Shown piece after piece: positions 34,671-43,870 of a stretch of 64,000 nucleotides of DNA (position 1 is the stretch's first letter; each line of letters opens with the position of its first letter). Origin of the DNA: Kiritimatiellia bacterium (GTDB lineage: Bacteria; Verrucomicrobiota; Kiritimatiellia; RFP12; UBA1067); contig JAFTCL010000044.1 of NCBI GenBank assembly GCA_017454745.1, positions 62,001-126,000 on the forward strand. The letters are read 5' to 3'. A program made the translations under genes and the position numbers. The notes beneath the pieces were generated by a model. That model had not been told where the DNA came from. It worked only from the letters and a program-made list of their open reading frames with translations, and made no database searches.

Positions 34671-36902
34671 ATGAATTTGGACGCCAACTCCCCTACCCCG
34701 AACGACAGCCAGCATCACATCACCGGCACGGTGGAATCCATTGTGTTCCGTAATGATGAGACCGGCTACACCGTCTGCAATGTGCGTCCCGCCAAGGACG
34801 GCAGTTGGCATTCTGCGGTTAGCGACGAAGTGTTCACCGTGGTCGGGGTTTGCGCGGCAATCTGGGAAGGCGAAGAGATGCAAGCCGACGGCGAATGGGT
34901 GAATCATCCGTCGCACGGGAATCAGTTCCAGGCCAAAAACATCGTGTGCATCACCCCTACATCGCTGGAAGGCATACGACGCTATCTCGCCAGTGGAATG
35001 ATTAAAGGCATCGGGCCGAAATTCGCCCAGCGCATTGTGGACAAATTCGGCGCCAATACGCTGGAGATTATCGACAAAGCGTCCGCACGGCTTTGCGAGG
35101 TGGAGGGAATTGGCGACGGACGGCGGAAACTGATCAAGGAATCCTGGGCGGAACAGCGCGGCATCCGCGACATCATGATCTTTCTCCAATCGCACGGCAT
35201 CGGCACCGCCAAAGCTTCGCGCATCTACCGGCAGTACGGTGCGGATGCCATCGCGGTTGTGAAACGCAACCCCTACCGCCTTTGCGAGGAGGTATGGGGA
35301 ATCGGGTTTAAAACCGCCGACGGAATCGCGCTGAGCGTGGGCATCCCGCCCGATTCCGAAATCCGCGCCCGAGCGGGGTTGATACACACTTTAAGGACCG
35401 CTGCCGAGGAAGATGGCCATTGCTACACCATGGAACCCGACTTGCTGCTGAATGCCCAGGAAATGCTTAAGACTTCCAAAGACATTCCGCTGGAAACCAT
35501 TGCCGTGGCGCTGAACACCGAATACAGCCGCGGCGGATTGGTAAAAGAAGACGGGCGCGTATATCTCCGCGATATTTACCACGCCGAATTCCGTGCCGCC
35601 GAGAAATTGAAGCGGCTGCTCTCGTCGCCCCGCAGTTTCGAGCCGATCAACGCGGAGAAAGCGATAGCTTGGGCCGAAGGTAAAATCGGCTTCAAACTCG
35701 CCGACCGCCAGCGCCAGGCGTTGTCCAACGCAATTGAAAACAAGGTTTCGGTGATTACCGGCGGCCCCGGCGTGGGCAAGACCACCATTATCCGGGCACT
35801 GACCGATATTTTCGAAGCGCGCAAACTTAAATTGGGTTTGGCCGCCCCGACCGGACGGGCGGCAAAAAGGATGTCCGAGTCGACCGGTGTTGAGGCGCAA
35901 ACCCTTCACCGCATGTTGAAATTCAATCCATCCTGCGGCAAGTTCATTTATTGCGCCGAAAATCCTATGGAGTGCGACTGCTTTATCTTGGACGAAACCT
36001 CGATGATCGACATCCGGCTGATGGAGCAGTTTTTGCAGGCGTTGCCGGATTCCGCGACGCTGATTCTGGTCGGCGACACCGACCAGCTGCCCAGCGTCGG
36101 GCCGGGCAACGTGTTGCACGATTTAATCGATTCCGGCGTTATCCCGTTCTGCAAACTGGACTTTATTTTCCGGCAAGACGCATCGGGATATATCGTGCGC
36201 AACGCCCACCACGTCAACAACGGCGAACGGTTTGAGCTGCCTTCAGGGGAAAGCGATTTCTATTTCATCGAAACCGCCGAGCCGGAGAAAATCATTGAAC
36301 GCACGGTTGAACTCATGACCAGCCGCATTCCGAAGAAATTCAAGTTCGATCCTTTAAACGATGTCCAGGTGCTTACCCCGATGCGGAAAAACCTGCTTGG
36401 CACCGAGTATCTAAACGAAGTGATTCAACGGACGCTCAACCCTTCCGGCCCGGCATTGTCGCGAGGAATGACCAAATTCCGGCAAGGCGACCGGGTGATG
36501 CAGCTGCGCAACAATTATGACAAAGGCGTCTTCAACGGCGACATCGGAATCATCAAAAGCGTTGACGAAGAAGAGGCGCAGATGGTGGTGCTTTTTGACG
36601 GGTGCCCGGTGGAGTACCGGAAAAACGAGTTGGACGAGTTGGTGCTGGCATACGCCTGTTCCATCCATAAATCCCAGGGAAGCGAGTATCCGGCGGTGAT
36701 AGTGCTTATTCACACCCAGCACTACAAACTCCTGCAACGCAACCTGCTCTACACCGCCATCACCAGAGGCAAGAAATTGGTGATGGTGATCGGATCGTCA
36801 AAGGCGGTGTATATTGCCGTGAACTCCAACCAAGTGCGGGAGCGCCGCACCTCGCTCGGCCTTCGGTTGAAGAGCGGTATTGATCGGGGCAACCCGCGTT
36901 AA
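34671..36902 (+). CDS. recD2: ATP-dependent DNA helicase RecD2
   Basis: 5'-3' SF1B helicase of the RecD2/YrrC type for DNA repair, without RecBC. N-terminal OB-like and helix-hairpin-helix region (SGMIKGIGPKFAQRIVDKFG; VEGIGDGRRKLI), then Walker A GGPGVGKTTI (about residue 363), Walker B FILDETSMID (about 438), GDTDQLPSVG and the late motif CSIHKSQGSEYPAVIV (about 663). 743 residues, a normal length. 47 bases after the DUF4838 stop; AGGAAT precedes the ATG. Confidence 0.95.
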   Translation: MNLDANSPTPNDSQHHITGTVESIVFRNDETGYTVCNVRPAKDGSWHSAVSDEVFTVVGVCAAIWEGEEMQADGEWVNHPSHGNQFQAKNIVCITPTSLEGIRRYLASGMIKGIGPKFAQRIVDKFGANTLEIIDKASARLCEVEGIGDGRRKLIKESWAEQRGIRDIMIFLQSHGIGTAKASRIYRQYGADAIAVVKRNPYRLCEEVWGIGFKTADGIALSVGIPPDSEIRARAGLIHTLRTAAEEDGHCYTMEPDLLLNAQEMLKTSKDIPLETIAVALNTEYSRGGLVKEDGRVYLRDIYHAEFRAAEKLKRLLSSPRSFEPINAEKAIAWAEGKIGFKLADRQRQALSNAIENKVSVITGGPGVGKTTIIRALTDIFEARKLKLGLAAPTGRAAKRMSESTGVEAQTLHRMLKFNPSCGKFIYCAENPMECDCFILDETSMIDIRLMEQFLQALPDSATLILVGDTDQLPSVGPGNVLHDLIDSGVIPFCKLDFIFRQDASGYIVRNAHHVNNGERFELPSGESDFYFIETAEPEKIIERTVELMTSRIPKKFKFDPLNDVQVLTPMRKNLLGTEYLNEVIQRTLNPSGPALSRGMTKFRQGDRVMQLRNNYDKGVFNGDIGIIKSVDEEEAQMVVLFDGCPVEYRKNELDELVLAYACSIHKSQGSEYPAVIVLIHTQHYKLLQRNLLYTAITRGKKLVMVIGSSKAVYIAVNSNQVRERRTSLGLRLKSGIDRGNPR

Positions 36903-36930
36903 CGGCACGCCAACTTGCCGGGAATTCGCG

Positions 36931-36959
36931 TTGCAATTTGGAATTGGATGGTGTAAACT
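36931..36959 (+). promoter_or_regulatory. Predicted promoter of the GH97 gene
   Basis: TTGCAA at 36931-36936, a 17-bp spacer and TAAACT at 36954-36959, about 50 bases before the start codon. Moderate matches only. Confidence 0.35.
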
Positions 36960-37010
36960 TTCGGTATCGTTTTGTGAGAGTTGGTACGTTTCCTATCAGA
37001 GGAGGTTGAT

Positions 37011-38999
37011 ATGAGATTCGCATCGTTGTGTATCGCGGCGGTTTTATTAGGAAGCAACTTATGGGCGGAACAACCCATTTTGGTGACATCGCCGAACATG
37101 ATGAACTCGATCGAGCTTAAGGTAACCCAATCCGGGGTGGAAATGGCGGTCCGGCGCTATTCCGCCACACAGGTCACCGCGCGTTTCGGTTTTCAGAGAT
37201 ATCTTGACGGTTCCGACGCACCGGACGGACGGAACGCCCAAATCGAACGGGTTGCCCGCACCGTCCGCTCCGGTAAAATCGACACGCCGGTTTATAAAAA
37301 ATCCGCGGTAGATTTAGCCGCGAACGAGGCCACGGTTTGGTTCAAAGGGGGATGGGGAATCGTGCTGTTATGCCGCAATGACGGAGTCGCTTACCGTCTT
37401 GTCACCGTAAAAAACGGCGAACGCTTGATTTCCGTTGACTCCTCGCAACTGATATTCCCCTCCCCCGAAACCCGTTGCTGGGCGGGACGAAACAACGGCA
37501 ACTATAATGGCGACAAATTTCAGAACAGTTGGGAAACCGTATTCGAGGAAACGAAAATCGGCAAACTCGACACCTTAGGCAAGAGCATTTTCTATCTGCC
37601 GTTCGTATTTAACCACGGCAACGTTTTCACCGCATTCACCGAGAGCGACCTGCGCGACTATCCCGGTTGCGATTTGGTACACCTTAAAGAGGGTTCCAAC
37701 GTGCTCGATCTTTGGCATTCCCAGATTCCCGAATCCACCGAAATCCGTCCACCGCACATCCGGGTAACCAACCGGATGGGCGCGTTCGCCAAAACCGGCG
37801 TCAACCGGTCCTATCCGTGGCGCGTGTTCATTCTCGGCGACAATATCGCCGATCTCGCGGCCAGCGATATTGTTTACGCGCTTGCCGAACCCGCCGCCGA
37901 AGGAACGGATTTCAGTTGGGTTAAACCCGGGATTGCCACTTGGGAATGGTGGAACGGTTGCAGCCTTAAAAACGTGCCGTTCCAACCCGGCGTGAATACC
38001 GACACCTATCTGCATTTCATCGACTTTGCCGCCGAATACGGAATCCCCTATCTGCTGATTGACGCCGGATGGAGCAAAGGCGATATTTTCGACATCAATC
38101 CAAATGTCGACCTGGATAAAATCATCCGCCACGGCCGCGAAAAGCGCGTTGGGGTTATACTTTGGGCCGCCTGCTCGCAGTTTAAAGACCGGATTGACCC
38201 GGTTATGTCGCGAATTGCCCAAATGGGGGCGAAAGGGCTAAAGATCGATTTCTTTGACCGTGACGACCAGACAATCGTCAACTACATCGAAGAGTTGGCC
38301 GCCACCGCCGCCCAATACCGTTTGGTGTTGGACTTCCACGGAATGTTCAAGCCCACCGGGCTGGAACGCAAATATCCCAACATACTAAACTATGAGGGAA
38401 TATACGGGTTGGAGCAGATGAAGTGGACGCAGTTCCGCGATATGCCGCGCAACGACTGCCAGGCCGTGTTCACCAGAATGCTGGCCGGACCGATGGACTA
38501 CACTCCCGGCGGAATGCGCAACGCCACCCTAAAAGGTTACAAGCCTTCAGGGCGGCAACCGCCGACACAAGGCACGCGTGTCCATCAGATGGCGCTGCAG
38601 GCTCTTTATTTCGCGCCTTTGCAAATGATGGCCGATTCTCCCAGCGATTACCGAGAAAATTCCGAATGCGCGAAATTCATGGCCGGAATCCCGACGGTTT
38701 GGGACGACACCGTGGCGTTGCCGAGCGAGATGGGTAAAACCGCCGCGCTGGCCCGGCGCAAGGGTAAAACCTGGTATGCCGCCGCGATCGGCGACTGGAG
38801 TGAACGCATTTATTCTCTGCCCACCGGTTTTCTTGACAAAGGCAGCTGGCAAGCGGACATTTTTGAAGATGCTGCCGAAGCGGCGGAACAACCTACCCGT
38901 TATACCCGCCGTACTGCAGTTATCAAAGCCGGCGATACAATCTGCATGCGTCTAGCGCCGGGCGGCGGTTTTGTCATCAGGTTCAGTAAATCGAATTGA
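37011..38999 (+). CDS. GH97 alpha-galactosidase/alpha-glucosidase, secreted
   Basis: 662 residues with a signal peptide (RFASLCIAAVLLGSNLWAEQ); ATG 37011 follows AGAGGAGG. The N-terminal beta-sandwich starts at NSIELKVTQSG. The barrel has TWEWWNGCSLKNVPFQPG, LLIDAGWSKGD and GLKIDFFDRDDQ, then LDFHGMFKPTGLERKYPN and MDYTPGGMRN, all GH97 landmarks. The Asp in KIDFF would match the nucleophile of retaining GH97 enzymes (alpha-galactosidase type) rather than the inverting SusB alpha-glucosidases. That subtype call is inference. Confidence 0.9.
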   Translation: MRFASLCIAAVLLGSNLWAEQPILVTSPNMMNSIELKVTQSGVEMAVRRYSATQVTARFGFQRYLDGSDAPDGRNAQIERVARTVRSGKIDTPVYKKSAVDLAANEATVWFKGGWGIVLLCRNDGVAYRLVTVKNGERLISVDSSQLIFPSPETRCWAGRNNGNYNGDKFQNSWETVFEETKIGKLDTLGKSIFYLPFVFNHGNVFTAFTESDLRDYPGCDLVHLKEGSNVLDLWHSQIPESTEIRPPHIRVTNRMGAFAKTGVNRSYPWRVFILGDNIADLAASDIVYALAEPAAEGTDFSWVKPGIATWEWWNGCSLKNVPFQPGVNTDTYLHFIDFAAEYGIPYLLIDAGWSKGDIFDINPNVDLDKIIRHGREKRVGVILWAACSQFKDRIDPVMSRIAQMGAKGLKIDFFDRDDQTIVNYIEELAATAAQYRLVLDFHGMFKPTGLERKYPNILNYEGIYGLEQMKWTQFRDMPRNDCQAVFTRMLAGPMDYTPGGMRNATLKGYKPSGRQPPTQGTRVHQMALQALYFAPLQMMADSPSDYRENSECAKFMAGIPTVWDDTVALPSEMGKTAALARRKGKTWYAAAIGDWSERIYSLPTGFLDKGSWQADIFEDAAEAAEQPTRYTRRTAVIKAGDTICMRLAPGGGFVIRFSKSN

Positions 39000-39028
39000 C
39001 AAAGCCAATGACTTATGTGTTTTTCAAC

Positions 39029-39057
39029 TTGCCGGGCAATGATTTTTTTAATAAAAT
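39029..39057 (+). promoter_or_regulatory. Predicted promoter of the lptE-rsmI pair
   Basis: TTGCCG at 39029-39034, a 17-bp spacer and TAAAAT at 39052-39057, 31 bases before the start codon. The -10 box is strong. Confidence 0.5.
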
Positions 39058-39088
39058 CACGGTGTTGTTTTTTTGAAGGAGTTTCGTT

Positions 39089-39610
39089 ATGCGCGTTAGT
39101 AATTTTTTAGTAATGGTTCTGTCCGCCGGTCTGTTTTGCGCCGGATGCGCCAATTATCGTGTGGGTTCGGGCGTGCCGGCTGATAAACGGACTATTTCGG
39201 TGTCGGAATTCGAAAACGAATCCGGGTTTCCCGAAATTGACTCCATTATTACCCAATACACATTACGCGAGTTGCAGCGCGAAGGCACTTTCAAACTCGC
39301 CAAGCCCGGCGAAGCCGCGCTGAAAATCTATGGGCGGGTCACCAGATCCCATGCCGAAGGCATTCATTACGACCGCAACTACAACGCGCGCGCCTCCGAA
39401 TACCGCCACACTTTAACCGTGAGGTTCTCGCTCTGGGACACCGAGACCGGCAAGATGCTGATCGACGACCAACCGGTGAAGGTAAACACCACGTTTATGA
39501 CCCGCGGCGACATGCTCACCGGCTTGCAGGATTCAATGCCCCGTCTCGCCAAAGACGCGGCCCGAACCATTGTGGACACCGTACTGGCCCAATGGTCAAC
39601 CGACAAATAG
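39089..39610 (+). CDS. lptE: LptE-like LPS-assembly lipoprotein
   Basis: Outer-membrane lipoprotein that forms the plug of the LptD LPS translocon. Signal and lipobox at LSAGLFCAGC (Cys about residue 20), then the family opening NYRVGSGVPADKRTISVSEFENES (mature domain start) with EIDSIITQYTLRELQREG. 173 residues, typical of LptE. GAAGGAG precedes the ATG. It shows that the cell has an LPS-type outer membrane. Sequence conservation in LptE is low, so the exact role is by family pattern. Confidence 0.85.
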   Translation: MRVSNFLVMVLSAGLFCAGCANYRVGSGVPADKRTISVSEFENESGFPEIDSIITQYTLRELQREGTFKLAKPGEAALKIYGRVTRSHAEGIHYDRNYNARASEYRHTLTVRFSLWDTETGKMLIDDQPVKVNTTFMTRGDMLTGLQDSMPRLAKDAARTIVDTVLAQWSTDK

Positions 39611-39614
39611 CACC

Positions 39615-40322
39615 ATGTTACACTTCGTAGCAACGCCAATCGGAAATCTTGGGGATCTTTCACCGCGCGCGATCGAGGTTTTTAAAGCCGCCGAACTGAT
39701 TGCCTGCGAAGACACCCGGCGTACTTGGCAACTGTTGTCCGCCTTTAATATTCCGCGCAAAGAGATGGTGTCTTACCGGCAAGGCAACGAAGAATCTACC
39801 GGCGACCGGATAATTCGTGCCGTGCAAGCCGGACGCGAAGTCGCGGTGTGTTCCGATGGCGGATATCCAGGCATCAGCGATCCCGGATACCGGTTGATCC
39901 GTCAAGCCGCCCAGCTCGACATCCCGTTCGATATCATCCCCGGCGCATCGGCGGTAAATGTCGCGTTGTTGATGTCTGGACTTCCGACCTCCAGCTTCAC
40001 CTTCAAAGGATTCCCGCCCCGCAAACCCGGCGCTTTGCGCAGGTTTTTCGAAGAGGAAAAAGATTTGCCGCACACGCTAATCTGTTTCGAATCGCCTTTC
40101 CGCGTAACGCATTCGCTGCAAGCCGCGTTGGAAACGATGGGCGACCGGGAGGCTGCGGTCTGCATAGAACTGACCAAACTGCACGAGCGCGTGTCACGCG
40201 GTTTTCTTTCCGAACTAATCCCCCAATTTGACGGGAAAACCGTCAAAGGCGAAGTGGCAATAGTAATCGCCGGAAACAACGAAAAATTTCAGCGTCAGGC
40301 AACTGATTGCGCTACCGAATAA
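39615..40322 (+). CDS. rsmI: 16S rRNA (cytidine1402-2'-O)-methyltransferase RsmI
   Basis: SAM-dependent 2'-O-methylation of C1402 in 16S rRNA. ATG 39615 starts the conserved LHFVATPIGNLGDLSPRA, four bases after lptE. CEDTRRT, SDGGYPGISDPGYRL and FKGFPPRKPGALRRFFEE are family motifs. 235 residues, slightly shorter than E. coli because the C-terminal domain is missing. The 3' end overlaps the convergent rhamnosidase gene by 11 bases. Confidence 0.95.
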   Translation: MLHFVATPIGNLGDLSPRAIEVFKAAELIACEDTRRTWQLLSAFNIPRKEMVSYRQGNEESTGDRIIRAVQAGREVAVCSDGGYPGISDPGYRLIRQAAQLDIPFDIIPGASAVNVALLMSGLPTSSFTFKGFPPRKPGALRRFFEEEKDLPHTLICFESPFRVTHSLQAALETMGDREAAVCIELTKLHERVSRGFLSELIPQFDGKTVKGEVAIVIAGNNEKFQRQATDCATE

Positions 40323-42033
40323 TCTTCACCCAATCGGGGGCTTTAACATCGGTCTTAAGTTGTCCGTCAGGGGTTTTATCCACCCGTACCTTTACCACCT
40401 CTCCGGTCGGTAACGGGAACGAACCTTCCGCCCACTCCAAATCACCGAGGAAGGGTTTTACCCGAACCGTCTTGCACCCGGTTTCCACCGCCGTAATCCC
40501 AAGGACATGGTGAATCAGCCAAGCCGCCGGACCGGATGACCAGCCGTGACACAGGCTGTGCCGGAAACCTACATAGCAGAACTCGCCGTAATCGCCGTGG
40601 ATATCCTTTTTACCCGCCACCGGCAATTGGTCGATCCTGAACGCGTTGTTAGTCCATGCAATGTTGAAATCCTCCCAGAACGAGGTGGCGCCCATATCGA
40701 GCATCCCTCCCCAATAATCCCGAACCGTGTTTACCGCGCACTGGTTTTCGCCGACTTTGGACATCGCCTCCAGCATATAGTAGCCGTAGAATGTGGACAC
40801 ATTCTTTACCCCGTCCTTGCCCAGCACTTGGTCATACATTTCGCGTTCGTCGCGCAAACCGGCCAGTGCCAAAAGCGCCGCCGCCTGTTTGCTGCCGTGC
40901 GGGGCGGGTTTTACGGAAGCCAAGCGGCTCACCGCATTATCGCACTCTTTCTTAAACTCGGCGTCATTCAACGCTTCGGCCATTTTTGAACTGCAAACCA
41001 TCGCCTCCAACATCAACGCCTGCATTCCGGACGCCACTGCCGGTTTGTTGTGGTTGGACGGCCAATCCAAAAAGCCGCCCATCGTGCATTTGTTGTCCGC
41101 GCCGATATGCTGCAACACATGCTTACAAGTCGCCTTGATGTACTCGCGGTGTTTTTTGAGGTAATCCAAATCCCCGGTGTAATGGTACCATTCGTAAACG
41201 CAGCGCAGCCACCACAGCGTATAGGACGGCATAGAGTCCATCCAAGCGTTCGGCGAGGTGGTAGCCCGCATATAGTCGAACGATTCCGGCAAAATCGACT
41301 GGGCGCCGAACACCGCCAGAATGCTCATCATTTCCGGATGCGAATCGCCCATCCAAACCAGACGGTCGCGCTTGATACCGTCCCAAAGATAATCCTGGCA
41401 GCACAGGTGCACGGTTCTGGCGGCGGTGGCCCAAACTTCGTTCAATCTGTCGTCGCTGCATTTGAATCCGCCAAGGTACTGCATCGGGCGCATCAGCGAC
41501 ACGGCCTTGAGATACTCAATCTGCAAACGGCCTTTGGTGAGCAGATCAATCCGCACAAAACGGAAACCGGTGTTGCCGATCTCGCGGGTCCCGGCCCAAG
41601 GCAAATCAATTTCGCTGTCGCGTATCGCGTGGTCGTTGCAAGCTCCGCGCTCGCCAAGCTCGGACATCGCCTCCGCCACCGACTCGCCAAAACGCACCCG
41701 GACCTTCACTCCCCTACTGCTCGGACCGCCGGAGGCGATTAACAGACCTCCGTGCAACTCGCGCCCGAAATCAACCAGCACCCCGGCTCGTTCGCCTTTG
41801 TTTTCAAGCGTGCAACCGGAACCGTTCAAAAACGCACCTTCGGGGACCTGCCCCAAACGCGGTCTGCAAAGTATTTCGGAGTTGGAGACCGACGCTTTTT
41901 CGCTATTTTCGGATTGCCAAACCACCCTTGACGGCGAAATGTACGTCCGTACCCGCGGGTCAACCTTTTCTTCCGTTCCCGCGATGGCGGCTGCCGCCAT
42001 CATTCCAATTGCCAGCAACGACACAAGTTTCAT
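40312..42033 (-). CDS. GH78-type alpha-L-rhamnosidase, secreted (second copy)
   Basis: 573 residues with a signal peptide (KLVSLLAIGMMAAAAIAG); GAGGAG precedes the ATG. It is shorter than the lipoprotein GH78 at 29975 and has only one N-terminal beta domain (VDFGRELHGGLLI). The six-hairpin barrel carries WDGIKRDRLVWMGDSHPEM, where an Asp replaces the Glu at the acid position, a known GH78 variant. ATSFWEDFNIAW and GFRHSLCHGWSSGPAAWL near the end are typical. Probably periplasmic or extracellular removal of rhamnose. Confidence 0.88.
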   Translation of the reverse strand: MKLVSLLAIGMMAAAAIAGTEEKVDPRVRTYISPSRVVWQSENSEKASVSNSEILCRPRLGQVPEGAFLNGSGCTLENKGERAGVLVDFGRELHGGLLIASGGPSSRGVKVRVRFGESVAEAMSELGERGACNDHAIRDSEIDLPWAGTREIGNTGFRFVRIDLLTKGRLQIEYLKAVSLMRPMQYLGGFKCSDDRLNEVWATAARTVHLCCQDYLWDGIKRDRLVWMGDSHPEMMSILAVFGAQSILPESFDYMRATTSPNAWMDSMPSYTLWWLRCVYEWYHYTGDLDYLKKHREYIKATCKHVLQHIGADNKCTMGGFLDWPSNHNKPAVASGMQALMLEAMVCSSKMAEALNDAEFKKECDNAVSRLASVKPAPHGSKQAAALLALAGLRDEREMYDQVLGKDGVKNVSTFYGYYMLEAMSKVGENQCAVNTVRDYWGGMLDMGATSFWEDFNIAWTNNAFRIDQLPVAGKKDIHGDYGEFCYVGFRHSLCHGWSSGPAAWLIHHVLGITAVETGCKTVRVKPFLGDLEWAEGSFPLPTGEVVKVRVDKTPDGQLKTDVKAPDWVKIIR

Positions 42034-42052
42034 ATCCCGAACTCCTCAAATA

Positions 42053-42100
42053 ATTAAAAAAAATCCCGGCGGGAAAGGGGAAAACCCTTCGCCGCCGGGA
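42053..42100 (-). terminator. Rho-independent terminator after yebC
   Basis: On the minus strand a GC-rich hairpin (42100 down to 42064, outer stem TCCCGGCGG with CCGCCGGGA) is followed by eight T. It lies 19 bases after the yebC stop and ends the valS-radical SAM-yebC unit. Confidence 0.75.
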
Positions 42101-42118
42101 GGATAAAAAAGCCGCGTA

Positions 42119-42880
42119 TTACTCCGCGTCAAGCTGGTCGGCGATGGAATCGTCCACATCCATGTTGGTGTAGACATCCTCAACATCCTCGTTCTCTTCC
42201 AAAGCTTCAACCAGACGATTGATTGCCTTGGCGACGGAAACGTCGCTGACCGGGGTGGTCATCAACGGAACCAAACCGACCTGGGAATTTTCGGCATCGA
42301 TCACGATGTTGGCCTGGTCGAGCGCGTTGCAGACATCATAGTATGCCGAAGGCTCGCAAGTGACGGTGAAACCTCCATCGTCGGTCTCCATGTCGTCGGC
42401 GCCGGCGTTGAGTACCACTTCCATCACGGCGTCTTCTTCCAAACCTTCTGCCTGCGGGATGAGGATGGTGCCTTTACGGGCGAAATTACGCATAACCGAA
42501 CCCTGCTGGGCAAGCTCCGCGCCCGCTTTCTTGAAGATGCTGCGGACTTCGGCCGCCGCACGGTTCTTGTTGTCGGTAAGAACTTTGACCACCACGCCGA
42601 CGGAATTGGTGTAACCCTCGTAGATGATTTCTTCGAGGATATCCGCCGCCAATTCGCCCGTGCCCTTCTTGATGGCGCGATCGATGTTGTCGTTCGGCAT
42701 GTTAACCGATTTAGCCTTTGCGATCAGGGTACGAAGCGTCGGGTTGTTTCCGGGATCGCCTCCGCCCTGCTTCACGACAATCGTGATTTCCTTAGCGATC
42801 TTCGAAAAGATCTTGCCGCGCTTGGCGTCAGCCGCGCCCTTCTTGTGTTTAATGGTTGCCCATTTACTATGACCGCTCAT
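42119..42880 (-). CDS. yebC: YebC/PmpR-family regulator / TACO1-like factor
   Basis: 253-residue cytoplasmic protein of the YebC family, linked to transcriptional regulation and, for some members, to translation of proline-rich stretches. N-terminus MSGHSKWATIKHKKGAADAKRG, KQGGGDPGNNPTLR and MPNDNIDRAIKKGTGE are hallmarks (given as separate motifs). The acidic tail EDVEDVYTNMDVDD is normal. GAGGAAAGG precedes the start. Last gene of the valS unit. Confidence 0.95.
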   Translation of the reverse strand: MSGHSKWATIKHKKGAADAKRGKIFSKIAKEITIVVKQGGGDPGNNPTLRTLIAKAKSVNMPNDNIDRAIKKGTGELAADILEEIIYEGYTNSVGVVVKVLTDNKNRAAAEVRSIFKKAGAELAQQGSVMRNFARKGTILIPQAEGLEEDAVMEVVLNAGADDMETDDGGFTVTCEPSAYYDVCNALDQANIVIDAENSQVGLVPLMTTPVSDVSVAKAINRLVEALEENEDVEDVYTNMDVDDSIADQLDAE

Positions 42881-42928
42881 CTTCTACCTTTCCTCGTACG
42901 CAGCACGCTCGGCGTGCCGTTCGTTTCA

Positions 42929-43867
42929 CTACACACTGCTTGTCGCGGAATACCGGCTTTCCGCGCCTACCGCACCTTCGCCCGCAGGCATCTCCTGCCC
43001 CAACAGACCTTCCGGTGCAACATCCTCATACTCCTGGACCCAACCGTTGTCGAATCCCAGCGCATCTACCGCGTCGGTGAGCATTTCGTACTCTTCCGCG
43101 GTAACCCGCCGGTTCCAACCGTCATGCTCCAATGCCCGGTAAACCGGAGTGTACTGCGACATCACACTCACCGAAATCCCGGTGCCGACCGTTTCGGCCA
43201 GCCATTTCAAGTTTGCCACCGCCTCTTGCACCCGGCCAGGCAACGCCAGCAGGCGGCAAATAACGCCGCGCCGGGCCAATCCGCCGGAATCCAGCTCCAA
43301 CGACCCCAAACGGTTCCAAAACCACCTCAACGCTTCCCGCGAACACTCCACGTAACGGGGAGCGTCTGAACCCTCTGCCGCACATGCGGAAGTAGCGTAG
43401 CGCAAATCGCACAACGCGATATCCGCCAAGTCTGAAAACCGCACAAGAGTCTCCACCAACTCAAAACCAGACGTATTATACACAATTGGCAACGAAATGC
43501 CAGCACTAAGTAACGGAAATAACGCTTCTTTTATCTGCGGCAACCACGGCGTCGGCGAAACCAGATTCCAATTGTGGCAACCTTTGGCGGCCAAAGAGCG
43601 GAAAATCCCGGTCAAGGCGTCGATTTTCAGGTCTTCACCTTGACCGCCCTGGCTCCATGGGTGGTTCTGGCAGTAAATGCAGCGCATCGTGCAATGCGAG
43701 AAAAAGACCGTTCCGGATCCATTTTCGCCGGTCAGCGGCGGCTCTTCTCCAAAGTGCGGCCCGTAACGGAAGACCCGCGGCAACCGTCCGGCGCCGCAAT
43801 ATCCCGGTCTGCCTTCCGCGCGGTTGGCTCCGCACCGGCGCGGACACAATTTGCAGCTCTCCAGCAT
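42929..43867 (-). CDS. Radical SAM protein, PflA-activase-related
   Basis: 312-residue radical SAM protein of the group annotated as pyruvate-formate-lyase-activating-enzyme-like. N-terminal CKLCPRRCGANRAEGRPGYC holds extra cysteines for a second cluster; the SAM cluster motif is CTMRCIYC (about residues 59-66), followed by QNHPWSQGG. SPTPWLPQIKEAL and LPIVYNTSGFE are typical. The target is unknown and no glycyl radical enzyme is near. Starts 3 bases after the valS stop. Confidence 0.85.
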   Translation of the reverse strand: MLESCKLCPRRCGANRAEGRPGYCGAGRLPRVFRYGPHFGEEPPLTGENGSGTVFFSHCTMRCIYCQNHPWSQGGQGEDLKIDALTGIFRSLAAKGCHNWNLVSPTPWLPQIKEALFPLLSAGISLPIVYNTSGFELVETLVRFSDLADIALCDLRYATSACAAEGSDAPRYVECSREALRWFWNRLGSLELDSGGLARRGVICRLLALPGRVQEAVANLKWLAETVGTGISVSVMSQYTPVYRALEHDGWNRRVTAEEYEMLTDAVDALGFDNGWVQEYEDVAPEGLLGQEMPAGEGAVGAESRYSATSSV

Positions 43868-43870
43868 ACC